From contig NC_006396.1 of the NCBI RefSeq assembly GCF_000011085.1, positions 1,488,001 through 1,552,000 of the forward strand: DNA of 64,000 bases. The letters run 5' to 3'. Each line of letters opens with the position of its first letter. Position 1 is the first letter of the stretch. Of this stretch, positions 8,628-16,552 are shown piece after piece. The translations under genes were made by a program, and so were the position numbers. Source of the stretch: Haloarcula marismortui ATCC 43049 (GTDB taxonomy: Archaea; Halobacteriota; Halobacteria; Halobacteriales; Haloarculaceae). The notes beneath the pieces are model-generated. The model did not search any database and was not told the DNA's origin. It saw nothing but the letters and a program-made list of their open reading frames with translations.

Positions 8628-8879
8628 TCACTTCCGTCCCACCAGAGCGTTCTCAGCAACGCCGCGAAGCGTCAGCCACGTGTTGATACCCGCCCGCAGT
8701 GCAACGAGGTCAGACGCCGCAACAGTGAGTTCGACCCGCTGTCCGTCCCGACTGAGCCGCGCCGTCGTCCGGTCGCCCTCGATATCGTTGATTTCGGGAC
8801 GGATGCTCTGCTCAATGGCGCGAGCCCGGTCGGCGCTGCTGTACTCGGCGGTCAGGCGGGTCTGATGTGGTGCAGTCAT
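8628..8879 (-). CDS. pcc1: KEOPS complex subunit Pcc1
   Basis: An 83-residue protein of the CTAG/Pcc1 family, the dimerisation subunit of the KEOPS complex that makes N6-threonylcarbamoyl-adenosine at position 37 of ANN-decoding tRNAs. The fold signature is two beta strands with a helix (SADRARAIEQSIRPE) and the C-terminal ALRAGINTWLTLRG helix. It lies downstream of rpoP and the eL43 gene on the same strand, a gene order kept in many archaea, which supports the call. Confidence 0.9.
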   Translation of the reverse strand: MTAPHQTRLTAEYSSADRARAIEQSIRPEINDIEGDRTTARLSRDGQRVELTVAASDLVALRAGINTWLTLRGVAENALVGRK

Positions 8880-8986
8880 ACTGTTCGGGATGGGGCGTCC
8901 TCGTATCGGTCACAGGGCTGCCCCAGAAAAGCCGTTCGCAACGTGGCGCAGCCGGCCGTCGACTATCAACCGCGTCACCGACAGTC

Positions 8987-9121
8987 TCAGTTGACGTTGA
9001 TCTCTTTGACGTCGGGCGACCGCTCCTTCAGCAGGACGCGGTGTCCGCAGTACGGGCAGCGGACGCCGCCGTACTCGTCCAGCGTCACGTCGCGCTTACA
9101 GCGTGAACACTTGTAGCTCAT
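8987..9121 (-). CDS. rpoP: RNA polymerase subunit P (Rpb12)
   Basis: A 44-residue zinc-ribbon subunit of the archaeal RNA polymerase. The metal knuckles are CSRC near residues 5-8 and CPYC at 22-25, followed by the usual basic strand [11 protein letters not shown]. Length and ends match the family. It lies 26 bases after the ribosomal protein gene and shares its direction, so the two are probably cotranscribed. Confidence 0.95.
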
Positions 9122-9147
9122 AGCTGAGAGATAGGGATGAAGGTCCT

Positions 9148-9426
9148 TTACTCCTCGTCTTCGGACAGTGCGGCCCGAATGGAGCGTCGAACAGTCTTGC
9201 CGCCAGGCGTTTCCGGCTTGTAGCTGCCGCCGGTGAACTTGTAGTCACAGTAGCTGCACTGCCAGATGCCCGTGCCCTGACGGTCAACGCGGTCTTCGCC
9301 GCAGTTCGGACAGGCGTGGTCCTCGTTCATCTCCGATTCGATCTCCGCAACGCGGCGTCGGGACACGCGACCGTAGCGAGCGCCGAAACGGCCCGAGCTG
9401 CCGGTCTTTCCGCTCTTGCTAGCCAT
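9148..9426 (-). CDS. rpl37ae: 50S ribosomal protein eL43 (L37Ae)
   Basis: A 92-residue large-subunit protein. The basic N-terminus ([21 protein letters not shown]) leads to a four-cysteine zinc finger, CPNC at about 39-42 and CSYC at 57-60, and an acidic tail. The ATG at 9426 gives the family's usual N-terminus MASKSGKTG; the longer frame upstream is not conserved in character. First gene of an eL43-rpoP-pcc1 set. Confidence 0.96.
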
Positions 9427-9531
9427 AGTGGTCTGTTGTCCGCCGAGCGGCCACATAAGGCCTTCGAGATTCGGTTCCCGGCGAGCCCGCGGCGACATAA
9501 CTCAAGGGGGAGGCGGGCAAACCATCGCTCG

Positions 9532-10176
9532 ATGGCAGCGTTCGACGGAGTTCGCAATCGCCTCCAGCGGGTCGCGCCGGCCACGAGCGGGCGGCTTACC
9601 GCCTCGGAGTTCTTGCTGTCGGGCGCGGCGGCGGGTCTGTTTGGCTGGGGTGGCACGCAGGCGATTACGTGGTCGAGCCGCGCTAACGGCGCGCTGTTCG
9701 CCACGGCGCTGTGGGCTGTCTTAATCAGTGGCTTCGTCGGCCTGACAGTCCTCCACGCACCGGATTCGGTCCGCTTCTCGGACGCGATGTTCGCCTGGGG
9801 AACGGTCAATACTACTGCGACAGCGGTGACTATCGGTGGCCTCCTCGGTGTCATACCCGCACAAGCGGCGTTCTGGCACGCGTGGGTCGGCGCAACGGCG
9901 ATCGGCTACTGCTGGACCGGTGGGGTCCTCGAAGGGGCTGGACAGCCTGTGCGCGGACGTGGTTATGTGGGTGCGGGCGTCGTCGGCCTCTGTCTGCTGG
10001 CCGTCGGGGCGGTAGCGTTTCCGCTTGTCTCCCCAGTCGGTTATCTGGCGCTCGCCGCACTCCATGCGCTCCCGATGGCCCTCGACGTTCGAACGTCGTT
10101 ACCGGCCGTTCACCGGACCGGTGTCGTCGGAGTCGCGGTGGCCGCCGTGCTTGTTGCTGGTGTTGTCATGGCGTGA
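9532..10176 (+). CDS. Haloarchaeal multi-pass membrane protein
   Basis: A 214-residue integral membrane protein with about six hydrophobic helices, rich in Gly and Ala and with short loops. No catalytic or transporter motif is recognised. The ATG at 9532 follows a 105-base gap from the divergent eL43 gene; the open frame upstream overlaps that gene. It converges with the DUF2103 gene. Function unknown. Confidence 0.75.
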   Translation: MAAFDGVRNRLQRVAPATSGRLTASEFLLSGAAAGLFGWGGTQAITWSSRANGALFATALWAVLISGFVGLTVLHAPDSVRFSDAMFAWGTVNTTATAVTIGGLLGVIPAQAAFWHAWVGATAIGYCWTGGVLEGAGQPVRGRGYVGAGVVGLCLLAVGAVAFPLVSPVGYLALAALHALPMALDVRTSLPAVHRTGVVGVAVAAVLVAGVVMA

Positions 10177-10197
10177 CCACCGGTCCTGGCGCGGGTG

Positions 10198-10926
10198 CTA
10201 CTCCTGCAGTTCGGCTTCCCTGAGGGCCTCGTTCAGATCTGCCCGGACGTGTTCGCCGAGTTCGCGGTCGCCGGCCGTCGTGACGACGCGGTTCTCCTGC
10301 ACGCTGGAGCCGTCGCGGATGAGCACCCGGACGTTGCCGTTGGCGTCGGCGCGGGTCGCCTTCGCCCGGACGCCCGTCGGCGAACTCGCGCCGCCAGCGT
10401 CGATGGGGCCGGGGATGACCTTCTTGACGTGAGGGTGGCCGGCGACGGTCTGGATGACTCGCTGGCCCGACCGACCGCCGATGAGCGTCGAGTGGCTCCC
10501 GCCCAGTTTCTCCGCCGGCGCGGCGTCGACAACTTCGAGTGCGGGCTCGCCCTGACGGTCGATGACCCGCTGGACGGGGTCGTCGCCCTCGACGCGAAAG
10601 AACTCGTAGTGCAGTTGGGGGCGAACGGCGGCGATAACGTCGCGGTCGCCGGTGACGTACACTTCCTCGGGCCGTTTTCGTCGTACCTCGTCCGCGACGA
10701 GGCCGGCGAAGTTCCGCAGTTCGACGACGACCGTTTCGTCGCTCCCTTCGCCTTCCGGCGTCGTCGTCACCGTCCGCTGGCCGACGACCGACCCGTCCAG
10801 AAGCGAGGTCACCGTCGCCCGCTCGCGGTCGAGTTCGAGGACGACGGCGTCCGTATTGGCAGTGTGACAGACCAGGCAGTAGTCACCCGGCCGGTCAAGC
10901 GGCGTGGCACACTGCCGACAGTCCAT
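10198..10926 (-). CDS. DUF2103 zinc-ribbon protein
   Basis: A 242-residue cytoplasmic protein. The N-terminus has a zinc ribbon (CRQC at 3-6, CLVC at 18-21), followed by a domain matching DUF2103, an archaeal family of predicted metal-binding proteins. The region GGSHSTLIGGRSGQRVIQ precedes a His-containing segment (GHPHVKKVIPGPI), a likely functional core. The ATG at 10926 puts the ribbon at the very start. It follows the pantoate kinase gene by 61 bases on the same strand. Function unknown. Confidence 0.8.
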   Translation of the reverse strand: MDCRQCATPLDRPGDYCLVCHTANTDAVVLELDRERATVTSLLDGSVVGQRTVTTTPEGEGSDETVVVELRNFAGLVADEVRRKRPEEVYVTGDRDVIAAVRPQLHYEFFRVEGDDPVQRVIDRQGEPALEVVDAAPAEKLGGSHSTLIGGRSGQRVIQTVAGHPHVKKVIPGPIDAGGASSPTGVRAKATRADANGNVRVLIRDGSSVQENRVVTTAGDRELGEHVRADLNEALREAELQE

Positions 10927-10987
10927 AGCTGTGGCTATGGGTCCGCGCGGATAAGGGAGACGGTTCACATCTTACGCAATCATAAGC

Positions 10988-11824
10988 TCAGCGCTCGTCT
11001 TCGATGGTCGCGCCGGGCGGGTAGATGGCACAGATAGCAGCGTCGTAGCCGGCGTCGGAGAGGCCAGTCCCGAGGGCGAACACCGTCTCGCCGAGCATCG
11101 CCATCGCGGCGTCTCCGCCGGCTTCGGCCACGTCGTCGATGACGCCTTTCACCTCCGGCGTCAGGAGGTCAGCCTCGCGGGAGAACTGCCGGGAGGCCTT
11201 CATAAACGTCGAGAGCTTCGGCTCTTTGACGACGGTCGAGAGTGCACGTTCGCCGGCGGCCGTTAGCGTTTCCGTGTCGCCGCCGACCACGTCCGCTGTC
11301 GACAGCTCGCCGAGCGTGACGTACTCGATGCGGCTGCGGACCGGGATGGCGTCAAGGTAGTTGAACTGCGGCCCGCCGGGTTCGAGGCGGAGCGGCACGC
11401 CGCCGCGAGCCTGCGCGACGACATCGCCAAGGCCCGAACCGGACTGGACTTCCGCGCCGTGGGCAATAGTCACGAGTTCGTTGTACGAGAGCCCGTGGCC
11501 AAAGACGGCGTTGGCCGCCAGCGCAGTACCAAGCGCCAGTCCGCCGGAGACGCCGAAGCCGGACCCGAGCGGGAGTGGCGTTTCGGCAGTGACGGTCGCC
11601 GTGGTTCGAAGGGCGTCCAGCACTCGCTCGACGGCCTCCACCTCAATCGGCTCGCCGTTCAGCGTTACCTTGGTCTCAGCCCCGCGGCTGACGGTAACAG
11701 AAACGCCGTCAGACAGGGCCAGTCCGCCCCCGCGAGAACCGGTCTCAATCGGGTCATCGCCCCGGTCGACGGTAAAAAAGCCCGTGATGTGGCCGGGAAC
11801 GAACGCGTGTGCTTCGTCGCTCAT
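10988..11824 (-). CDS. Pantoate kinase
   Basis: A 278-residue GHMP-superfamily kinase that phosphorylates pantoate in the archaeal route to coenzyme A; together with phosphopantothenate synthetase it replaces the bacterial PanC/PanK steps. The N-terminal FVPGHITGFF motif and the GHMP glycine loop (LPLGSGFGVSGGLALG, about residues 85-100) are clear, and a second conserved stretch is GSGLGDVVAQARGG. The ATG at 11824 precedes the family's usual N-terminus. Probably cotranscribed with the DUF2103 gene. Confidence 0.92.
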   Translation of the reverse strand: MSDEAHAFVPGHITGFFTVDRGDDPIETGSRGGGLALSDGVSVTVSRGAETKVTLNGEPIEVEAVERVLDALRTTATVTAETPLPLGSGFGVSGGLALGTALAANAVFGHGLSYNELVTIAHGAEVQSGSGLGDVVAQARGGVPLRLEPGGPQFNYLDAIPVRSRIEYVTLGELSTADVVGGDTETLTAAGERALSTVVKEPKLSTFMKASRQFSREADLLTPEVKGVIDDVAEAGGDAAMAMLGETVFALGTGLSDAGYDAAICAIYPPGATIEDER

Positions 11825-11982
11825 TGCCTCCCCGTGGGACCCGGTGGCGTTAAGGATTGGTGGTCGCCCGCTCCGGCCACGCTGGCTGGCGGACGTTCGC
11901 TCCACGCAGGGTTTCAGAAAACCGACAGGCGGTTCTCCGACCCGTAGTTTGATGTGTGTTTACGGCGGATGACTGTGCAAAC

Positions 11983-12285
11983 ATGCCGACGATAAGCGCG
12001 CGGCTCCCGAGCGAAGAGAAAGCCGAACTGGACGACGTCGCCGAGTTGCTCTCCGAGGACCGGTCGACAACGATTCGAAAGGCGCTCCGGGAGGGACTGG
12101 AGACGCTCCGACTTCGCGTCGCCGTCGAGCAGTACCAGTCTGGCGACGTGTCGGCGGCCGAAGCCGCACAGCTCGCGGACCTCTCCATCGCCGAGTGGCT
12201 CGACGTGGCCCGCGAGCGAAACCTGACGACACAGCTCGAACTCTCTGATCTGGAGCTCGATGCTGACACAGCCGCGGAGCTATGA
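11983..12285 (+). CDS. UPF0175-like antitoxin
   Basis: A 100-residue protein with an N-terminal ribbon-helix-helix-like segment (ISARLPSEEKAELDDVAELL ... STTIRKALREGLETLR) and a C-terminal helix-turn-helix (DVSAAEAAQLADLSIAEWLDV) typical of UPF0175. Such proteins are usually antitoxins encoded just before a PIN-domain partner, exactly as here, where the stop overlaps the next start by ATGA. It probably represses its own operon. Confidence 0.85.
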   Translation: MPTISARLPSEEKAELDDVAELLSEDRSTTIRKALREGLETLRLRVAVEQYQSGDVSAAEAAQLADLSIAEWLDVARERNLTTQLELSDLELDADTAAEL

Positions 12286-12791
12286 CCCGCATCTATGTCG
12301 GGCCGACGGCGCTGTACTCGCTGGGGCAGGTGGGAGAGCTGTCGCTGCTGGACGCGTTCGACGGCGACATCGTCATTCCCGAGCCCGTCATCGACGAGGT
12401 CCAGGTCGAACCGACCGCGACGAACCTGACCGAGTACCGCGAGAACGGCATCGACACTGGCGTCGACGAAGACCACATCGACCAGGCCAAGTCCCTGCTG
12501 GGCGATGCCGACCTTGGCGCTGCTGTGACGGTACTCGCTGGCGTGTTAGCCCACCGCGACAGCGACGACCGCTCAGCCGTGGCTGTCGTCTCCGAGGACC
12601 GCACTGTCCGACGGATGGCACAGGGTCTCGGCGCGGAGGTGACGAGCAGTTTCGGCGTCGTGGTCCGGGCCGCCATCGAGGACAAATACCTCAAGCCGAC
12701 ACAGGCAAAGCGGATCGTCAGGCGCATCGACCAGCATGGGATGCACCTGACAGGGGAGTTGCGCGAGCGGGCGGTTGGCGAGGTCGCATGA
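12282..12791 (+). CDS. PIN-domain toxin, DUF3368-like
   Basis: A 169-residue PIN-fold protein, a predicted Mg-dependent ribonuclease and the toxin partner of the preceding gene. Visible features include IVIPEPVIDEVQVE (acidic residues near 41-47), DADLGAAVTVL near residues 76-86 and a later acidic pair SEDRTVRRMA. The first strand reads YVGPTALYSLG, where the usual first Asp is replaced, so activity is uncertain. The gene ends exactly where a TnpB element begins. Confidence 0.8.
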   Translation: MTRIYVGPTALYSLGQVGELSLLDAFDGDIVIPEPVIDEVQVEPTATNLTEYRENGIDTGVDEDHIDQAKSLLGDADLGAAVTVLAGVLAHRDSDDRSAVAVVSEDRTVRRMAQGLGAEVTSSFGVVVRAAIEDKYLKPTQAKRIVRRIDQHGMHLTGELRERAVGEVA

Positions 12792-12840
12792 CATCCTCCG
12801 CGCCGTGAACGGCGCGGTTTCCTCCGTAGGAGTCTCGGCT
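12789..12840 (-). ncRNA. Candidate omega-RNA 3' end of the TnpB element
   Basis: On the minus strand, right after the TnpB stop, there is a 9-bp perfect stem with a 2-base loop (12798-12806/12809-12817) followed by AGGATGTCA, which overlaps the stop of the PIN gene. TnpB elements make a guide RNA from this end, whose spacer is the flanking DNA. If that holds here the spacer would be the last codons of the PIN gene (below 12789). The position is inferred from the layout of IS605/IS1341 elements. Confidence 0.55.
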
Positions 12841-14188
12841 ATGCCGATTCCCCGGAAGCAATATTCCCGTCACGGTGGACGGTACTTGGGTCTGTGCGCT
12901 GTTCTTTGGGACTTTCATGAGAGCGTGGTAGCTCCGACCACTCGTGGTCGTCCCACTCGAACCGCACGGGCCGTGCCATCGGCCTAACTGCCTGCTTTAT
13001 CTGCCGCTTCAGGAACGTCTCTGACGCCGTAAGGTCGGCGTGGCCCTCGAACCCGCACTGACAGGTGAGTGTGTCTTGGTGCCGTGTCGTTCGGCCCGTC
13101 GAACCACACTGCGGGCACTCTTGGCTGGTCCACGCCTCCGACCGGACTTCCACCGAAATACCGTATTCTTCGGCGGTACACGCCAGTCGTTCGGTGAACT
13201 GCTTGAACGCCCAGAAGTTGTGAGTCTTGGCGTTGGTTTCGACCGACCAGTGCGTTTCGAGTACGTCGGTCAGGCCACCGATATACACGGTATCGACACC
13301 TTCGGCGTACAGTCGTTCGAGCAGGTCACGACACAGTGCTTCTTGTGCGTGGTCGCGGCGACGAGTGCGTTTCCGGTACAGCCGCCGGATGCGCTCACTA
13401 CTGTACCTGCCTTCTTCGAGTTTCGACTGTAACCGGGCGATTTCTCGTGTCGTTTCACGGAATCGCTGGAATAACTCACGGCCCTCGTACAGATATTGCT
13501 CGCCAGTTGTCGTGGTACAGGCAACGAGATTGTTCGCACCAATATCCAGAGCGGCCTTCTCGTCGGCCAGTGGAGTGTCCCGTGCATCATCAGAAACAGT
13601 CACGGGTTGCGAAGCCCTGAACGTGTTGTCAGTCTCGTCGTACCACAGTTCCAACCGGCTCTGGTCCTCGTAATCAGGCCAGTTCGGGTCGCCAACGATT
13701 TCGAGCCGAAGACGACTTTTCGGGCTGTTGTGCCTGTCACGGAGTTCTTTTCCGACGACCATTTCAAGCCGAGAACGGTCACCCCACTCGATGGTGTAGG
13801 CGTCCTTTCGGACAACGCCTTTGAGAACACGTCCGTCGTCTTCGTTGCCACGGAAGCCCGGCGGTTCCGGGTGTTCCGTAACCGACGTGTTTGACTCGTC
13901 GTGATACGCCTTCTTGCTCTCGAAGAACCCGCGCCACGCTTCGCTGTTTGCTCGCCGGACAGTTTGAGCGGTGGATGCGCCGAGAACGGCTTTGTATTTG
14001 CCCTCAAGTCGGCCTGTATCGGCGTCCCACACGTCTTCGCCCTCGAAGCCGTCTTCGTCGTTGTAGCGCATGAGGCGTTCGTAATTTATCTCGTTCCAGA
14101 GAGCGGCACACGCGTCCAACAGGTCCCGTAGCACCTGCTTACCATCGTCTGAAAGCGGTCGCACGGCGAACGTGTTGGCACGCTTCAT
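12839..14188 (-). CDS. tnpB: TnpB, IS1341-type RNA-guided endonuclease homologue
   Basis: A 449-residue OrfB/TnpB protein. The RuvC-like first Asp is at about 215 ([11 protein letters not shown]) and the last Asp at about 385 (GHADLTAS). The zinc finger has CPQC near 358-361 but CQC near 376-378, one residue shorter than the usual CxxC. The middle acidic residue is not where I expect it: [10 protein letters not shown] carries Gly where related haloarchaeal copies, as I recall, have Asp or Glu. The start at ATG 14188 gives [12 protein letters not shown]; an upstream frame to 14209 is also open. No TnpA is present, so the element cannot move on its own. Confidence 0.9.
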   Translation of the reverse strand: MKRANTFAVRPLSDDGKQVLRDLLDACAALWNEINYERLMRYNDEDGFEGEDVWDADTGRLEGKYKAVLGASTAQTVRRANSEAWRGFFESKKAYHDESNTSVTEHPEPPGFRGNEDDGRVLKGVVRKDAYTIEWGDRSRLEMVVGKELRDRHNSPKSRLRLEIVGDPNWPDYEDQSRLELWYDETDNTFRASQPVTVSDDARDTPLADEKAALDIGANNLVACTTTTGEQYLYEGRELFQRFRETTREIARLQSKLEEGRYSSERIRRLYRKRTRRRDHAQEALCRDLLERLYAEGVDTVYIGGLTDVLETHWSVETNAKTHNFWAFKQFTERLACTAEEYGISVEVRSEAWTSQECPQCGSTGRTTRHQDTLTCQCGFEGHADLTASETFLKRQIKQAVRPMARPVRFEWDDHEWSELPRSHESPKEQRTDPSTVHRDGNIASGESA

Positions 14189-14227
14189 CCAAAGTATAAT
14201 CAGTCTCAATGTCTAATAAGTCTACTG

Positions 14228-14362
14228 ATGAGGCCAAACATCGACATTGACTGGGCAATCCACGGACGTATCAAAGACTACGCAGAGGCAAACGATTTGA
14301 CTCTCTCGGAAGCCTATACAGAGGTGTTAGGAGCCGGACTCGACACGCTGGAGACTCAATAA
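14228..14362 (+). CDS. 44-residue ribbon-helix-helix-like small protein
   Basis: Divergent from tnpB and 39 bases from its start, this short frame encodes 44 residues: a strand-like start (MRPNIDIDWA) followed by two helices (HGRIKDYAEANDL and SEAYTEVLGAGLDTLE), the pattern of a ribbon-helix-helix repressor. Such a tiny protein beside a haloarchaeal tnpB could regulate the element. No clear Shine-Dalgarno site is seen. The call rests on pattern only. Confidence 0.6.
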   Translation: MRPNIDIDWAIHGRIKDYAEANDLTLSEAYTEVLGAGLDTLETQ

Positions 14363-14407
14363 CAGCAGTAACACGGCAGTTTCTCACCAGAGCTTACGCG
14401 ATTCACT

Positions 14408-14473
14408 CCCGCCCTGCTCAGTCCTCGGTTCCGACTGAGCGTCGGAACGCTCGTCTTTCGCAGGAAGGGCGGG
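14408..14473. repeat. Nested palindrome with alternative hairpins
   Basis: The outer arms CCCGCCCT (14408-14415) and AGGGCGGG (14466-14473) are perfectly complementary. Inside, GCTCAGTC can pair with GACTGAGC, and the overlapping GTTCCGAC can instead pair with GTCGGAAC, so the two stems exclude each other; a third stem uses GAGCGT/ACGCTC. This looks like a structured RNA or an element end, perhaps a relic of a second TnpB-type element. Confidence 0.65.
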
Positions 14474-14574
14474 ATTCTCTCGCTGAATCAAGATAGCGCC
14501 GATTGAGAAGGCGCCGGAGTAACCCCATCTGTGCTGGGATAAGGAACTAATAAACATCGTCCGTACTCCGTGCC

Positions 14575-14943
14575 GTGTCAGAACAACCCGCGCCTCAGTT
14601 TCTTGTGGCCTCGGCCGCCGTTTGCGTGCTGGGCTGTCTCGTCGGAGCACTGCTCCCGATTGTCGTCGGGTCATCAGCCGCGTTTACCGGCAGCGTGACT
14701 TCAAGCGGGCTTCTCGGACTCGTCTTCACCGTGCGAAACCTCCAACTGCTCCGCGTGACCGGCGAGCCGAGTTTACCGCCGGCCGTCCTGACAACAATTT
14801 TCGGCGGCTGGTTCATGCTCGCCCCGTTGTTGTACACTGATGTCGGCTTTCTCGCGACCGCAGGAACACAGCTCGCCGGAACAGTCGTCTCGACGTTCGG
14901 ACTGTACGTCACGGTCGCCGGGCTGGCCGACGGGCCAGCGTAG
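14575..14943 (+). CDS. Small four-helix membrane protein
   Basis: A 122-residue integral membrane protein with about four helices and a very short loop between helices 2 and 3 (RNLQLLRVTGEPSLPP). It starts with GTG at 14575; a TATA-like ACTAATAAAC about 24 bases upstream supports a leaderless start there. Family not recognised; function unknown. Confidence 0.7.
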   Translation: MSEQPAPQFLVASAAVCVLGCLVGALLPIVVGSSAAFTGSVTSSGLLGLVFTVRNLQLLRVTGEPSLPPAVLTTIFGGWFMLAPLLYTDVGFLATAGTQLAGTVVSTFGLYVTVAGLADGPA

Positions 14944-14956
14944 ACAGCCGCGGCAG

Positions 14957-15259
14957 CTATTCACCGACCGCAGCGGAGAGCTCTGTGGAAACAACGTCGA
15001 CAGCGCTCTCAACGTCTGGATGTCTCCCTGTTCCGACATCCTTGCAGCCCTGTTTTCTGTCGATTCGGACCGCGCTATCGTCGAAGAGCTCAGGGCGAAC
15101 AACAAGTTTGGCTGCAGCACAGACGCCGTCGTCGTCCGGAATCCGATACTCGACGATGCCGCCGTTGGCGTCGCTTCGCTGCCACGGTGCCGGCGGGTCC
15201 GGTAGCGCAGCGACCAACTCCTCCGGGTCAGCGGCTGTCTCCGGTGACGGGTGGGACAT
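14957..15259 (-). CDS. Haloarchaeal hypothetical protein, about 100 residues
   Basis: A soluble acidic protein of 100 residues. It contains a helix rich in DPPAPWQRSDANGG, then a strand-rich core (IVEYRIPDDDG ... AAKLVVRPELF) and a C-terminal helix. I do not recognise the family. Codon use and acidity are like those of the neighbours. It converges with the membrane protein at 14575-14943 and is divergent from the prefoldin gene. Confidence 0.65.
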   Translation of the reverse strand: MSHPSPETAADPEELVAALPDPPAPWQRSDANGGIVEYRIPDDDGVCAAAKLVVRPELFDDSAVRIDRKQGCKDVGTGRHPDVESAVDVVSTELSAAVGE

Positions 15260-15380
15260 ACTGTAGTAAGGGCTGTGAGACGCAAACGTGTTACGCCGAC
15301 TGTCCCGTCATTCTACTATCGGTGCGTGGAGCTGACCTCCCCGTCAATTTGGACGGTATACGCCGATATCGGACATTCTG

Positions 15381-15410
15381 GGCCCTGAACGGGCCGGGGT
15401 GCCAGCACCC
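15381..15410. other. Two adjacent hairpins upstream of prefoldin beta
   Basis: In the 204-base gap between the divergent genes, two perfect stems follow each other: GGCCC/GGGCC with a TGAAC loop (15381-15395) and GGGTGC/GCACCC with a CA loop (15397-15410). They lie before a TATA-like GGTTTAAC (15432-15439) of the prefoldin gene. They may be an upstream control site or an unrelated terminator. Confidence 0.45.
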
Positions 15411-15463
15411 GCGTTCGGAGCTAGATGCATGGGTTTAACACTCCGGCTCCCAACTCTGGAGGT

Positions 15464-15853
15464 ATGCAGGGTAATCTTCCGCCTGAAGCACAGGAGAAGC
15501 TCGAGGAACTGCAGGACCTTCAGCAGACAGCACAGCAGGTCGCCGCACAGAAACAGCAGGCCGAGACGGAGCTCCAGGAGTCCCAGACGGCTCTGGACGA
15601 GCTCGACGACATCGACGAGGACTCGACCATGTACCGCGAGGTCGGCGAACTTCTCGTGAAGACCGAGTTCGACGAGGCACAGGACGACCTCGAAGAGAAG
15701 GTCAACAGCCTCGAAGTCCGCGTTGAGACACTCGAAAAGCAGGAAGAGCGCGTTCAGGAGCAGTTCGAAGAGCTCCAGAGCGAGCTCCAGCAGATGCTCG
15801 GCGGCGCAGGCGGCGCGGGTCCGGCCGGCGGCCCCGGCGCTGGCGGCGCATAA
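15464..15853 (+). CDS. pfdB: Prefoldin beta subunit
   Basis: A 129-residue subunit of the archaeal hexameric prefoldin, which holds unfolded proteins and hands them to the thermosome. Two long coiled-coil helices (about 8-45 and 65-115) flank a short hairpin ([19 protein letters not shown]) that builds the beta barrel. The tail is Gly/Ala-rich. The ATG at 15464 has a GGAGGT site directly before it, preferred to an upstream ATG at 15425. DUF3194 follows after 4 bases. Confidence 0.94.
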
Positions 15854-15857
15854 GGCG

Positions 15858-16094
15858 ATGCCGACAGACGATGAGGTCGTCGAGACAGCCTCAGCCGCCG
15901 CCGAAGACGTTGTCTTCTCTCGGTACGACGTCGGCGCGGTCGAGGACCTCGACGTGACTGTCACCTTCGAAGACGGCGTACTGGACGTCGACGTGTACGT
16001 CAACGCGCCCGACAGTCGTCAGGACGAGGCACAAGTCGCGGACGACGCTGCCCTTGCCGCACGGGCCGCCGTCGACGACCTGTTCGAAGAATAG
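15858..16094 (+). CDS. DUF3194 protein
   Basis: A 78-residue acidic protein of the DUF3194 family, found almost only in archaea and often directly downstream of prefoldin beta, as here (4-base gap). The sequence predicts a helix, three strands (DLDVTVTFEDGVLDVDVYVN) and a C-terminal helix. Coexpression with prefoldin suggests a chaperone-related job, but its function is not known. Confidence 0.85.
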   Translation: MPTDDEVVETASAAAEDVVFSRYDVGAVEDLDVTVTFEDGVLDVDVYVNAPDSRQDEAQVADDAALAARAAVDDLFEE

Positions 16095-16147
16095 GCACCC
16101 GCAACCAAGCGGGCAGTCACTCGGTGTTCTACCGACACCGCGAACGG

Positions 16148-16480
16148 TCAGTCGTGGCTATCGGCGGCTGGGTCCCCGGTCCGGTCGCTCGCGAACCCGG
16201 TTCGGAACGCGATCCAGCCAAGCACTGAGACGAACAGTATCGGCGGGAGAATCATGAACCCCCACAGCGGGTCCAGTCCCCAGCCAAGTAGCAGGGCCAG
16301 ATCAAACAGCCCGATAGCGAGAAACGGCGAGACGAACAGGAGAGCACGCTTCCGGTTCATCTCACCCGACGATTCCGACGCCGACGAGTCCTCGTCACCC
16401 GCAAGTAGGTCTGCCGTCGTGCGGTCACGGGTTCCGTCGCCAGCGCGGACGCTGGACTCGGCGGTGTCATCCATACCCAT
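16148..16480 (-). CDS. Small two-helix membrane protein
   Basis: A 110-residue protein. The N-terminal 45 residues are acidic, Ser-rich and probably disordered. Two hydrophobic helices follow (about 45-66 and 70-92), then a short polar tail. Start candidates are ATG 16480, ATG 16474 and GTG 16483. I do not recognise the family. Confidence 0.6.
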   Translation of the reverse strand: MGMDDTAESSVRAGDGTRDRTTADLLAGDEDSSASESSGEMNRKRALLFVSPFLAIGLFDLALLLGWGLDPLWGFMILPPILFVSVLGWIAFRTGFASDRTGDPAADSHD

Positions 16481-16552
16481 CACTCAGAGTTCAGCAAGCA
16501 AAAAAACCGCGCTTGATTACTCGGCGGGTGAAGAGCCGTCAGGTCAGGGGGA

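Larger units (their letters stand above)
12789..14480 (-). mobile_element. IS1341-type element (tnpB only)
   Basis: The element spans the candidate RNA end at 12789-12840, tnpB, a divergent small ORF and possibly the palindromic segment near 14408-14473. The right boundary is set by AGGATGTCA at the PIN stop codon. The left boundary is uncertain and may lie closer to 14200-14230. No terminal inverted repeats or target duplication are seen, as expected for the IS200/IS605 group. Confidence 0.55.

Noticed and set aside
14384..14674. A 96-codon minus-strand frame over the nested palindrome
   Set aside because: It overlaps the structured palindrome and the start of the membrane gene, and its sequence reflects the repeat rather than a protein; I call the region structured DNA instead.
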